A stretch of 62,054 bases of DNA from Solirubrobacterales bacterium (GCA_009691195.1 SHVA01000012.1:1-62054), one strand, 5' to 3'; positions 40,910-55,866 are shown, numbered from the stretch's first letter. The notes: generated by a model not told the origin, from the sequence alone. Translations and numbers: made by a program.

Positions 40910-41380
40910 CTAGCTCCCGCCCGGATCGAAGCGGAGCTCTGTGTCGCCGATCCTGACCACGTCGCCGTGCGCCAGCTCGGCCTCGCCGTGCAGGGGCTCG
41001 GAGTTCAAGAGGGTCCCGTTGGTCGAGTTCATGTCCTCGACGTAGTGGAGGCCGCCACGGCTAAAGAGGCGGACGTGGATCCCCGACGCGTATTTGTCAT
41101 CCAGCCGGATGTCCGCGTCGGGTGAGCGGCCGATCGAGACGCCGCCGAAGAGGTCGAACCTCTCACCCTCGGTCAAGCCGCCGCCGGCGAGGACCTCGAG
41201 GAAGGCATCCTCGGAGTCTGCGCGAGGCGGGGGCAGCTCGTGGTAGCCGGTGTCGAGGCCGGGCGATGCGGTCGCGCGCAGATCGCGCAGGGCCATCCTC
41301 ATCACCCAGAGCAGGAAGAGGTAGAGCACGGCCAGAAAGCCGAACTTGAGTGCGACCGCGATCGGCTCTAGGTCGTTCAC
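40910..41380 (-). CDS. fhaB: FHA-domain protein with N-terminal membrane helix
   Basis: 156 residues. One N-terminal helix (LKFGFLAVLYLFLLWVMRMA), then a linker with LDTGYHELPPPR, and an FHA domain from about residue 75 (GVSIGRSPDADIRLDD, HVRLFSRGGLHYVEDMNSTN). FHA domains bind phosphothreonine. This protein is the FhaB/FipA type found in the actinobacterial division operon, where it links kinase signals to the divisome and SEDS proteins. GTG 41380 overlaps the fhaA stop (GTGA). Confidence 0.92.
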   Translation of the reverse strand: MNDLEPIAVALKFGFLAVLYLFLLWVMRMALRDLRATASPGLDTGYHELPPPRADSEDAFLEVLAGGGLTEGERFDLFGGVSIGRSPDADIRLDDKYASGIHVRLFSRGGLHYVEDMNSTNGTLLNSEPLHGEAELAHGDVVRIGDTELRFDPGGS

Positions 41381-42141
41381 TGCTCGATGTCGAAGGCGAA
41401 GAAGGTCGTTCCGAGGCTGATCTCATCGCCCGGGGAGAGCCGGGCGGAGGAGACGCGGCGTCCGTTCACCTTGACGCCGTTGGTGGAGCCGAGATCGACC
41501 ACCGACCAATCGCCGTTGCTCGAGCGCCGCAGCTCGGCGTGCTTGCGCGAGACGTTGGGGTCGTCAACGACGCAGTCGGCCTCCTTGGAGCGGCCGACGA
41601 CCGCAACCGGGCCGTCGAGCACGTAGCGCCGGTCGTCGAGCGCGACGATCGCCCGAGTCTCCACCAGCTGCTCCGCCTTGCGCTTGGAGCGCGCGTTCTG
41701 GGCCTGGGTCGCCGAGTAGACCATCGTGTGGCCGTGCTCGCCCTGGGTTGGCTCGGCGCCCTGTCGCTGCGGGGGCTTGACCAGCCTGGTCTGGATCCCG
41801 AACTCGCCGAGCCGCAGCCGCTCGTCCTGGTCGAGCTTGACGACGGGGCGCGTCAGCAGGTCGTAGTCGTGGCGCCGCGCGTGCTCGAGCAGGTGGGCAC
41901 TCAGCTCCTGCTCCAGCGAGCTCTCGTACCCCTTGATCTTCTCGTGGTCAGCCTCTGAGAGCCAGATCGTGTACTCGTTGGGCACGTAAACGCGTGAGAC
42001 CGAGGCGGTCTTGTGGGCATCCATCTCCTTCGCAAGCTTGCGGGCGAGCTCCACGGGCTGCACGCCGGAGCTGAAGGCGCGGCTGAACACGCCTTCGACA
42101 AGGCCTTCGATTCGGGCTTCGAGATTGCGAAGAACGCTGAT
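41377..42141 (-). CDS. fhaA: FhaA-type protein (DUF3662 + FHA) with apparent ATC start
   Basis: 254 residues from ATC 42139-42141. An N-terminal DUF3662 region (SVLRNLEARIEGLVEG, then SGVQPVELARKLAKEMDAHK and RVYVPNEYTIWLSEADHEKI) is joined by a linker to a C-terminal FHA domain (GPVAVVGRSKEADCVVDD and VSRKHAELRRSSNG, then DLGSTNGVKVNGRRV). FhaA proteins bind phosphorylated kinase or MviN partners in envelope synthesis. The first standard start is GTG 42090, which would remove 17 residues of the N-terminal helix that the family keeps. The ATC has AGGAG at 7 nt, and no ATG, GTG or TTG lies between 42090 and 42180 in this frame. An A-to-C sequencing error is possible. Confidence 0.8.
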   Translation of the reverse strand: MSVLRNLEARIEGLVEGVFSRAFSSGVQPVELARKLAKEMDAHKTASVSRVYVPNEYTIWLSEADHEKIKGYESSLEQELSAHLLEHARRHDYDLLTRPVVKLDQDERLRLGEFGIQTRLVKPPQRQGAEPTQGEHGHTMVYSATQAQNARSKRKAEQLVETRAIVALDDRRYVLDGPVAVVGRSKEADCVVDDPNVSRKHAELRRSSNGDWSVVDLGSTNGVKVNGRRVSSARLSPGDEISLGTTFFAFDIEQ

Positions 42142-42148
42142 GCGGTCG

Positions 42149-42153
42149 CTCCT
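42149..42153 (-). promoter_or_regulatory. Shine-Dalgarno that decides the fhaA start
   Basis: Minus-strand AGGAG is followed by 7 nt and then ATC AGC GTT, the start of the SVLRNLEARIEG segment. The spacing is ideal for initiation at the ATC, and no other start candidate is nearby. Confidence 0.6.
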
Positions 42154-42198
42154 GGGCTCGCCAAGGGGACGGGGAGAAGGTTCCCCGCGTGCGAAATC

Positions 42199-43941
42199 CT
42201 AGGGGAGAGTGGGGTTGCCGCGGGCCTCATAGGCCGTGGCCGGGTGCCCCGCGCGGGCCCGATTTGCCGCGAGATGCGAGATCACGAGCGCGGCGCCGGC
42301 CGCCAGGGCGACCGTGGCAACCAGGCCACCCGGGATCGAGTCGGCACCGGCGACGAGCCGGTGGGCCGCGACCAGGCCTGAAGCCCACAGCAGCGCGCCG
42401 AGCACGTCGAGGACGGGCATGCGCCCGCGCACGAGGAGCGGCAGGGTCAGGGCGGCCAGGGCCCAGACCAGCGCGCCGAGCAGCACGGGGGCCGAGAGGA
42501 GCGGCCCGATCAGGCCGCTGAGGGCCTCCGGGATCGACTCCCGCCACCCCGGCGGCGCTGGGTCGGGCTGGTCGAGAAAGAGGGTGCGGCCGCTGGCGGC
42601 CTCCGCCGCAACGACCCAGAGATAGCCGAAGGCCCCCAGCGCGACGCGCTGGACGGTCTGGCGGGTCAGGCCGGCGGCGGCCGGGTAGACGGCGGCGACC
42701 CCGATCGCTGCAAGCGCGGGAGCCAGGGGTGGCAGGGCGAGCGAGCGGCCGGCGGCCGGCGCGATCAGCGCGGGTGGGAGGGCGAGCATCAACAGGACCA
42801 GCGCGGCGCCTGCCCAGCCGGTGCCGAGAAGCATCCACGCCGCAACGGCGAGGACGCCGGCGAGGTAGGCGACCCTGGGGCGGGCGACGCCGAAGAGCGC
42901 AACCGCGGCCGCAACTGGAGCGGCGAGAAGGCCGGCGCCGGACCAGAGCATCGCGGCCGCGGTCAGCCCGGCCAGCGCGGCAGCACCAGCCAGGGCCGGA
43001 GCCCGGTCCAGGAGCGCCGAGGGGGCGAGCGCCTCGTCCTCCTCGTCGATGTCGGGAAGGGGCGGCAGCGTCTCGCCGCCGAGGCCCGGACCGGCGGCGC
43101 TCAGCGTGGCCTCCAGCTCCGAGGCGAGCGGCCTCTGCTCGGGATCAGCGTCGAGCCCGGCGTCGATCGCCGCGGTCAGGTCGTCGGGAAGGTCGGGTCG
43201 CTCCTCGGCCAATGAGGTAATCGGACCACCGATCGCCCGCGCGGTGGCGGCCGGATTGCTCCGTCGAAGGGGGTGCAGGCCCGCCCAGCATTCGTACAGC
43301 GTCACCGAGAGCGAGTAGACGTCGGCGGCGGGCCCCGGCCTGAGGCCGTCCGCCTGCTCCGGCGCCATGTAGGCGAGGGTCCCGAGGACCGCGCCCGTGG
43401 CGGTGAGCGTCGGGCCGCCCGCGACCCGGGCGATTCCGAAGTCGACCAGCTTTGCGTCGCTGGTGCCCCTTGGGACCATGATGTTGTGGGGCTTGATGTC
43501 GCGGTGGATCACCCCGTGCCTGTGGGCATGGGCGAGTGCCTCGGCGGAAGCTGCACCGATCGACGCCAGCTCCCGGTCGGAGAGCTCTCCGCGGACGCTG
43601 AGGGCATGAAGCGTGGCGCCATCCACCAGCTCGCCGACGAGATAGGCACGCTCCCCGTCCTCGGCGAGCTCGTAGAGCATGGCGATGCGCGGATGGCTGA
43701 GGCGAGCCGCGGCCTGGGCCTCTCTGAGCACGCGCCGGGCGGCGACGGGGCCGGCTTCGAGGACCTTGACCGCCACCCGGCGCTGAAGGCGTTCGTCGCG
43801 AGCGCTGTAGACGGTGCCGAAGCCGCCGCTGCCGAGACGGCCCTCAATCGTGAATCTGCCCAAGATGCGTTCGCCCACCACTTCGGGAAGACCTTCAACG
43901 CCGAGGCGACTCTTCCTGCGAACCGAACCGCTTGAGGTCAT
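42199..43941 (-). CDS. Ser/Thr protein kinase with polytopic C-terminal membrane domain
   Basis: 580 residues. Kinase domain: GSGGFGTVYSARD, Lys59 in VAVKVL, HRDIKPHN with Asp148, DFG at 167-169, YMAPEQA; catalytic residues are complete. From about residue 300, a Pro/Glu-rich linker leads into a domain with about nine hydrophobic helices (starting ALAGAAALAGLTAAAMLW), unlike the usual single-helix kinases. No known transporter or enzyme signature was recognised there. It is the first gene of the minus-strand operon that continues with fhaA, fhaB, pstP, rodA, pbpA, pknB and ddl. ATG 43941 overlaps the divergent gene's longest frame; GTG 43878 (just before GERILGRF) is a shorter start that would free the gap. 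Confidence 0.88.
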   Translation of the reverse strand: MTSSGSVRRKSRLGVEGLPEVVGERILGRFTIEGRLGSGGFGTVYSARDERLQRRVAVKVLEAGPVAARRVLREAQAAARLSHPRIAMLYELAEDGERAYLVGELVDGATLHALSVRGELSDRELASIGAASAEALAHAHRHGVIHRDIKPHNIMVPRGTSDAKLVDFGIARVAGGPTLTATGAVLGTLAYMAPEQADGLRPGPAADVYSLSVTLYECWAGLHPLRRSNPAATARAIGGPITSLAEERPDLPDDLTAAIDAGLDADPEQRPLASELEATLSAAGPGLGGETLPPLPDIDEEDEALAPSALLDRAPALAGAAALAGLTAAAMLWSGAGLLAAPVAAAVALFGVARPRVAYLAGVLAVAAWMLLGTGWAGAALVLLMLALPPALIAPAAGRSLALPPLAPALAAIGVAAVYPAAAGLTRQTVQRVALGAFGYLWVVAAEAASGRTLFLDQPDPAPPGWRESIPEALSGLIGPLLSAPVLLGALVWALAALTLPLLVRGRMPVLDVLGALLWASGLVAAHRLVAGADSIPGGLVATVALAAGAALVISHLAANRARAGHPATAYEARGNPTLP

Positions 43942-43955
43942 ACTCTGCGGCGACT

Positions 43956-45035
43956 TTGGCTTTCCTGGACGAGGAAGAAGGGCTCCCCGTTCCCGAGGAA
44001 TCTTCGGAGCGGCCGCGACGCGGTTCCGGTGGCTCGTCGGGCGGACGCCAGCAGTTCGTGGTCCGACGCCTGATCGGCGTCGGCCTTGGCCTCGTCTTCC
44101 TGATCCTGCTCGTCCTCGCCTTCCGAGGCTGCCTCGAGGCCCGCCAGGACCGTGGCATCAGCAACTACACGAGCGACGTCTCCACGATCATGACCGAGTC
44201 CGAGCAGCGCGGACGTGACTTCTTCGACCTGCTCGACAGCCCCGGCACGACCTCCCAGCAGGGGTACGAGACCCAGGTCAACGGCCTCCGCGGCGCCTGT
44301 GAGTCGCTGCTGGACCGCGCCGAGGCGCTCGACGCCCCGGGCGAGATGAAGGACGGCAACGACGCCATCGTCCAGACGCTGAGGCTCCGGCGCGATGCGA
44401 TGACCGAGATCAGCGACAACATCGGGGCGGCCCTGGCCCCGGCCGAACAGGAGGATCCGATCGCGAAGATCGCCGACCAGATGAAGAAGCTGTACGCAAG
44501 CGACGTCCTCTACTCGCAGGTCGCCGTTCCCGACATCGAGGCAGTGATCCAGGAGCGGGGGATCACCGGGGCGGCCGATCTTTCCTCGGGCAACTTCATG
44601 CCGGAGGGGACGGCGCAGGAGTGGCTGGACCCGACGAAGGTGATCGAGGCGCTCGGGGGCGTCAGCGCCGGCAGCGACGTGGCCGGCGGCTCCCACGGCC
44701 TCGGCCTGATCTCGACCACCCTGGGCGGCGTCACGCTGGACCCCGCGATCCCGGTCATCGTCCCGAGCGACTCGAACGAGATCGAGGTCGCGGTCCAGAA
44801 CCAGGGCGATACGGACGAGAGCGACATCGAGGTCACCGTCACGGTGGGCGGAGAGCCCTCAACCGAGGCGATCCCATCGATCGCGGCCGGCGGCACCGAG
44901 ACCGCCAACATCGCGCTGCAGACGCTCCCGAGCCCGGGCACCGAGACGACCATCGATGTCGAGGTGAGCCCGGTCCCGGGCGAGGAGGACTCCGCCAACA
45001 ACTCCTCGAGCTACACAGTCACCTTCAGCGACTAG
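43956..45035 (+). CDS. Single-pass membrane protein with CARDB-like C-terminal domain, function unknown
   Basis: About 359 residues. An acidic N-terminus (AFLDEEEGLPVPEESSER) and an Arg-rich segment precede one membrane helix (LIGVGLGLVFLILLVLAF). A mostly helical outer region follows (ATG-like DVSTIMTESEQRGRDFFDLL and RAEALDAPGEMKDGNDAIVQ), and the last roughly 90 residues form a beta-rich domain (NEIEVAVQNQGDTDESDIEV, ending SSSYTVTFSD) of the CARDB or Ig-like adhesion type. No enzymatic motif is visible. TTG 43956 is chosen because CATACT lies 11 nt upstream; TTG 43932 would overlap the divergent kinase start by 10 bp. Divergence from the kinase operon hints at a joint envelope role. Confidence 0.7.
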   Translation: MAFLDEEEGLPVPEESSERPRRGSGGSSGGRQQFVVRRLIGVGLGLVFLILLVLAFRGCLEARQDRGISNYTSDVSTIMTESEQRGRDFFDLLDSPGTTSQQGYETQVNGLRGACESLLDRAEALDAPGEMKDGNDAIVQTLRLRRDAMTEISDNIGAALAPAEQEDPIAKIADQMKKLYASDVLYSQVAVPDIEAVIQERGITGAADLSSGNFMPEGTAQEWLDPTKVIEALGGVSAGSDVAGGSHGLGLISTTLGGVTLDPAIPVIVPSDSNEIEVAVQNQGDTDESDIEVTVTVGGEPSTEAIPSIAAGGTETANIALQTLPSPGTETTIDVEVSPVPGEEDSANNSSSYTVTFSD

Positions 45036-45073
45036 GTGGGCCTTCGCGCCCCCAAGAGAGCCCTGGGAAGCCG

Positions 45074-45907
45074 ATGAGGGTCAGCTACCTGGGGCCTCGC
45101 GGCACCTTCAACGAGGACGCCCTGCGTGAGAGCGCGGGCGGCGACCAGGTCGAGGGGCTGCCGGTCGCCTCCATCTACGAGGCGATCGCCGCCGTGCCGC
45201 GGGGTGAGGCCGACCGGGCGCTCGTCCCATTCGAGAACTCGATCGAGGGGTCGGTCCGCAGCACCCTCGATTCGCTCGCGCTCGACGTCGAGGGCGTAAC
45301 GATCGTCGGCGCGCACGACTTCAGGGTCCGCCATTGCCTCATCGCCCGCGAGCAGATGCCGCTCGACCAGATCACGGCCGTGCTGTCCCATCCTCAGCCG
45401 CTGGCGCAGTGCGCCCGCTTCATCCGAGAGCAGCTCCCCGGCGCCGAGGCGGTCTCTGCGCCCAGCACCGCCGACGGCGTTCAACGCGTCAGCGAGAGCG
45501 ATCAGCCCTGGGCAGCCCTCGGCGCCCGCGGCGCCGCGGCGCTCTACGGCTGCGAGATCCTCAGGGAGGGTGTTGAGGATTCGGATGAGAACGTGACCCG
45601 GTTCGTCTGGATCGCGCCGGAGGGAACCGAGGCGACCGGGGAGGGGCCGTGGAGGACGTCGCTGGTGTTCGCGGAGCTGGGCCAGGACCATCCGGGCGCG
45701 CTCGTGGATGCCCTGCTCGAGTTCTCCAGACGGGGGATCAACCTGAGCCGGATCGAGTCGAGGCCGCTGCGCAGCCGCCTCGGTCGCTACATGTTCTTCA
45801 TCGATCTCGAGGGCAGGACGGGCGAGGAGACGGTGGACGAGGCGGTCGCGGGCCTGCGCGGCAAGGCCGAATCGGTGCGGTTGCTCGGCTCCTACCCCAC
45901 CGGCTGA
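45074..45907 (+). CDS. pheA: Prephenate dehydratase
   Basis: 277 residues. It converts prephenate to phenylpyruvate in phenylalanine synthesis. The catalytic domain starts RVSYLGPRGTFNEDALRESA, with VPFENSIEGSVRSTLDSLAL, VLSHPQPLAQCARFIREQLP and the essential T-R-F in ENVTRFVWI near residue 178. A C-terminal ACT domain (SLVFAELGQDHPGALVDALL and GINLSRIESRPLRSRLGRYM) has the GAL and ESRP Phe-binding elements, so feedback inhibition by Phe is expected. It is the stand-alone form without chorismate mutase. ATG 45074 has GGGAAG just upstream. Confidence 0.95.
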   Translation: MRVSYLGPRGTFNEDALRESAGGDQVEGLPVASIYEAIAAVPRGEADRALVPFENSIEGSVRSTLDSLALDVEGVTIVGAHDFRVRHCLIAREQMPLDQITAVLSHPQPLAQCARFIREQLPGAEAVSAPSTADGVQRVSESDQPWAALGARGAAALYGCEILREGVEDSDENVTRFVWIAPEGTEATGEGPWRTSLVFAELGQDHPGALVDALLEFSRRGINLSRIESRPLRSRLGRYMFFIDLEGRTGEETVDEAVAGLRGKAESVRLLGSYPTG

Positions 45908-45924
45908 GGGCCGCCGGCCTCCAT

Positions 45925-45951
45925 TTGGCCGCAGGGTCGCTTGGCTATGAT
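45925..45951 (+). promoter_or_regulatory. Possible promoter of the HNH nuclease gene
   Basis: TATGAT (45946-45951; five of six to TATAAT) is preceded by TTGGCC (45925-45930) with a short 15-bp spacer. If used, transcription starts near 45958, a few nt before ATG 45962, giving a nearly leaderless message. Confidence 0.4.
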
Positions 45952-45961
45952 CGCCCGCGGT

Positions 45962-46606
45962 ATGGGCGAAGGCGCCGGGGTGAGCGGTGCGCCGCCGGTC
46001 TCGAGCCGGGGGGATGAGAGCGGCTCGATTTCCGGCTCGAACGGCAGCGCCGCCCTCAACGGAGCCGGCGGTTCGAACGGGCAATTCGGCCGCCCGCACC
46101 GGCTCAGCAGCCGCAGGGTGCTCGTGCTGAACGCCAGCTACGAACCGCTCAACGTCTGCACGGTCCGCCGAGCGCTGGTGCTGATCCTGAAGCAGAAGGC
46201 CGAGGTTCTGGAGAACGGCAGCGGCGTGTTGCGCTCGGAGACGATGCGGCTGGACATGCCCGAGGTGATCCGATTGGTCACATTCGTCCGGGTTCCGCGC
46301 GACATCCACCGGCGCCGGATCACCCGCAAGGCGGTCCTCGCTCGCGACGGCTGGATCTGCCAGTACTGCGGCGCCGAGAAGCCGGCGTTGACGGTGGACC
46401 ACGTGATTCCGCGCAGCCGTGGCGGCAAGTCGGTGTGGGAGAACATCGTCGCCTCCTGCGCGTCCTGCAACCACCGCAAGGGCAACCGCTTGCCGCACGA
46501 GATCCGCATGCACCCCCGAAACCGCCCACGCCCTCCGGGCCCGACCGTGTTCATCCGCATCGCGGCGCCGCGCACGCCGGTGGCCTGGGAGCCGTACCTG
46601 CCCTAG
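45962..46606 (+). CDS. HNH endonuclease-domain protein
   Basis: 214 residues. A low-complexity Ser/Gly/Asn-rich N-terminus (about 1-45) precedes VLVLNASYEPLNVCTVRRAL, typical of a conserved actinobacterial HNH family, then the HNH domain: ICQYCGAEK (zinc Cys pair), LTVDHVIPRSRGGKSVWENI (DH and N) and VASCASCNHRKGNR (second Cys pair and the final H). All three metal-site elements are intact. Its natural role is unknown; relatives are common next to housekeeping genes and are not tied to a mobile element. ATG 45962 is preferred because TATGAT lies 10 nt upstream; ATG 45947 and TTG 45941 are alternatives. Confidence 0.85.
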   Translation: MGEGAGVSGAPPVSSRGDESGSISGSNGSAALNGAGGSNGQFGRPHRLSSRRVLVLNASYEPLNVCTVRRALVLILKQKAEVLENGSGVLRSETMRLDMPEVIRLVTFVRVPRDIHRRRITRKAVLARDGWICQYCGAEKPALTVDHVIPRSRGGKSVWENIVASCASCNHRKGNRLPHEIRMHPRNRPRPPGPTVFIRIAAPRTPVAWEPYLP

Positions 46607-46630
46607 AGCCTCCCGGTAACGCGCAAGGGG

Positions 46631-53345
<6,715 letters not shown>

Positions 53346-53654
53346 CTAAAAGGCGTCGGTTTCGACCCGGAATCGCAGGCGGCTGACCTCAATGCCCTCC
53401 GGAAGCGCCGATTTGAGCCGTTCCAGCAGCTCGGATTGGAGGAGATCGAGCTGCTCGGCCCAGGTCGCGCTTCGGCAGGCGACCGTCACGGTTCCCTCCT
53501 TTTCGCCCACGGGAACCGCCTCAGCGGCGATCGCGGCGCCCGCCGCTTCGTCCCAGACCGCCTGGACCGCGGCCAGCGGCGTGCGTGGCCGGACGCTCTC
53601 GAGGGTGGACTGGATCGCGGACTCCAGCGGCCTCGGCGCCCGGCGCCTGGTCAC
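53346..53654 (-). CDS. dciA: DciA-like protein (DUF721)
   Basis: 102 residues. DciA is the ancestral loader partner of the replicative helicase DnaB in bacteria lacking DnaC/DnaI, and is a short DUF721 protein. The core matches: ESAIQSTLESVRPRTPLAAV, QAVWDEAAGAAIAAEA and VTVACRSATWAEQLDLLQSE, with the KH-like fold's WAEQL motif. The position directly after recF and before gyrB is the usual actinobacterial one. GTG 53654 overlaps the recF stop (GTGA). Confidence 0.9.
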   Translation of the reverse strand: MTRRRAPRPLESAIQSTLESVRPRTPLAAVQAVWDEAAGAAIAAEAVPVGEKEGTVTVACRSATWAEQLDLLQSELLERLKSALPEGIEVSRLRFRVETDAF

Positions 53655-54724
53655 GCGGCCACGGCCAGGGTCGTCGAGCGACCGTTCGCCACCGCGATAG
53701 CTCGTTCCCGAACTGGTACCTGGTCGGCATCGGTGGCCGTCAGCAGGGCCTGTCCGGAGTCGCTCAGCGCCGCACAGAGCAGCCCCCTGCGCTCGGCGTC
53801 GAGCTCGCTCATGACGTCGTCGAGCAGCATCAGCGGCGGTGGCCGGCCCAAGTCGATCAGGGCCTGGCGCTCGGCCAGAAGCAGTGCCAGCAGAGCGGCG
53901 CGCTGCTGGCCCTGCGAGCCGAAGCGGCGCAATGAGCGGCCCTCGCGCTCCAGGGCGACCTCGTCCAGCTGCGGCCCATGGCCCGTGTAGCCGCGGCCGA
54001 GGTCCCCCGTGCGCCGCTCGGCGAGCTCGGCCGCGAATGCCGAGGCGTCCGCGGCGACCCTCGACCGGTAGGAGATCTCGGCGCTGCCCACCCCCAGGCG
54101 CTCGGCCAGCCCGGCGAACGGGGCGCGGAGCATCTCGACCGCCTGCTCCCGCGCCTTGACCAGCGGCTCGGCCGCGCGGGCCAGCTCCTCATCCCAGGCC
54201 CCGAGAGAGGCGGAGGAGGCGTGGCCGCCACGGACCCTCGCCACCAGCGCGTTGCGCTGAGCCAGCGCTCGGCCGAACCGCTGGTGCAGGTCGCCGCGTG
54301 CGGGCCAGAGGGCGGCGATCAGCCGGTCAAGGTGGGCGCGGCGGTGGGCCGGCGGCCCCTTGACCAGCTGCAGGCGCTCGGGAAGGAAGACGCTGACCAG
54401 CGGACGCTCGAGGGCGGAGGAGAGCGGCCTGCCATCGAGCAGGTGGCGCCGCTCGCCGCCTCGATCGAGGGAGGAGAGCAGCACCCGCCCCGGCGCTCCC
54501 TCGAGATTCAGCTCGACCCGGCCGGAGTCCTCGCCGTGGCGGATCATGTCCCCGGCGCGACCGCCCCGGCAGCTGTGGGCGACCAGCCCGAAGTAGATCG
54601 CCTCGAGCAGGTTCGTCTTGCCGGCCCCGTTGGGGCCGTGGAAGACCGTGATCCCGTCGCTGAGCTCGGTGGCCGAGTCAGCCAGGTTGCGAAAGCCGCA
54701 GGGCTCGACGCCGCCGACGCGCAT
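53651..54724 (-). CDS. recF: DNA replication and repair protein RecF
   Basis: 357 residues of the SMC-like ATPase RecF, which helps load RecA at gaps. It starts RVGGVEPCGFRNLADSATEL, with Walker A GPNGAGKTNLLEAIYF (30-37 GPNGAGKT) and the signature GSQGQQRAALLALLLAERQA, followed by Walker B-like PLMLLDDVMSELDAERR. The order dnaA-dnaN-recF is standard. ATG 54724 is 6 bp after the dnaN stop. Confidence 0.95.
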   Translation of the reverse strand: MRVGGVEPCGFRNLADSATELSDGITVFHGPNGAGKTNLLEAIYFGLVAHSCRGGRAGDMIRHGEDSGRVELNLEGAPGRVLLSSLDRGGERRHLLDGRPLSSALERPLVSVFLPERLQLVKGPPAHRRAHLDRLIAALWPARGDLHQRFGRALAQRNALVARVRGGHASSASLGAWDEELARAAEPLVKAREQAVEMLRAPFAGLAERLGVGSAEISYRSRVAADASAFAAELAERRTGDLGRGYTGHGPQLDEVALEREGRSLRRFGSQGQQRAALLALLLAERQALIDLGRPPPLMLLDDVMSELDAERRGLLCAALSDSGQALLTATDADQVPVRERAIAVANGRSTTLAVAA

Positions 54725-54730
54725 CCGCGC

Positions 54731-55837
54731 TCACACGTTGAGGCGGATCGGCATCACCAGGTAGCTGAAGTCGTCGCCCTCGGCCGGCTCCAGCAGTCCG
54801 GGCCGCAGCGGGGAGATCAGCTTCAGGAGGATGTCGTCGGTGTCGAGGCTCTCGAGGCCGTCGCGGACGAACTCCGGGTTGAACCCGATCTCGATCGGCT
54901 CCCCCGTGAAGGGCGCCGGAAGCGCCTCGCGGGCGTCACCGAGGTCCGGCGTCTCGGCCGAGACCGTGAGCTCCCCCTCGGCCAGCGCCAGCCGCAGCGC
55001 CGCGTTGCGCTGGGCCAACTGGGCGACCCGTCGCGTCACCTCGAGCAGCTCGACCCGCGGCAGCTTCACCTCGTGCTCGTAGGTCTCGGGCAGGAGCTGA
55101 CGGTGGTTGGGGAACTGGCCGTCGATCAGCCGCGAGTTGAGGGTGACCCCGCCGACCCTGAAGATCGCCTGGTTGCGCGTCAGCCAGATGCGGACCGCCT
55201 CCTCCGGCGTGGTCTCGATCAGCCTCGCCAGCTCCCGCATCGCCCGCGCCGGCACGTTCGCCTCCAGCTTCGCCGCAAGCGGGCTCTCGAGCTTGGTCCG
55301 CTTCACCGCGAGCCGGTAGGAGTCGGTGGCGACCATGGTCAGCTCGTCGTTCTCGGCGCTGACGAGAATCCCGGTCAGGACCGGACGCGCCTCGTCGCGC
55401 GAAGCGGCCCGGGCCACGCGGCCGATCGTCTCCCGCAGCGGCGCGCCGGCGAGCTCCACGGGATCGCCCTCGGGCTCGGGGAAGCGGGGAAAGTCGTCCG
55501 GCGGCAGCGTCCGCAGATGGAAGCTCGAGGAGCCGGCGGTGATCTCGACGTCGTTCTCGCGAAGCTCGAGGGTGACGCTGCCCTCGGGTAGCGAGCGGAC
55601 CACCTCGACGACGAGCCGGCCGGGAAGGACGACCGCGCCTTCCCCCTCAGCGTCGACGGTTGACTGGACCTCGATCCCGAGCTCCATGTCGGTGGCGCGC
55701 ATGCGAACGCCGTTGCCATCCAGGCTGACGAGGATTCCCGAGAGGGCTTGGAGCGCGGCGCGCGTCGAGACGGCTCGAGACACGACCAGCAGGGAGTCGA
55801 GCAGTGCTTGGCGGTTGGCTGTGATCTTCAGTGGCAT
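54731..55837 (-). CDS. dnaN: DNA polymerase III sliding clamp (beta)
   Basis: 368 residues, three clamp domains. It begins LKITANRQALLDSLLVVSRA, with LVVEVVRSLPEGSVTLELRE in domain 1, LTGILVSAENDELTMVATDS and YRLAVKRTKLESPLAAKLEA in domain 2, and a C-terminal YLVMPIRLNV, the family's usual M-P-x-R-L end. The clamp tethers DNA polymerase III. ATG 55837 follows a 77-bp gap from dnaA that holds DnaA-box-like sequences, so dnaN has its own promoter or shares the dnaA message. Confidence 0.97.
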   Translation of the reverse strand: MPLKITANRQALLDSLLVVSRAVSTRAALQALSGILVSLDGNGVRMRATDMELGIEVQSTVDAEGEGAVVLPGRLVVEVVRSLPEGSVTLELRENDVEITAGSSSFHLRTLPPDDFPRFPEPEGDPVELAGAPLRETIGRVARAASRDEARPVLTGILVSAENDELTMVATDSYRLAVKRTKLESPLAAKLEANVPARAMRELARLIETTPEEAVRIWLTRNQAIFRVGGVTLNSRLIDGQFPNHRQLLPETYEHEVKLPRVELLEVTRRVAQLAQRNAALRLALAEGELTVSAETPDLGDAREALPAPFTGEPIEIGFNPEFVRDGLESLDTDDILLKLISPLRPGLLEPAEGDDFSYLVMPIRLNV

Positions 55838-55866
55838 CTGTTGAAAGACCTAGGAGTAGTAAGGGC

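Noticed and set aside
45962-46606. HNH nuclease considered as a free-standing homing endonuclease linked to the gyrA intein.
   Set aside because: It belongs to a common housekeeping-neighbour HNH family, is on the opposite strand from gyrA, and the intein carries its own LAGLIDADG enzyme.
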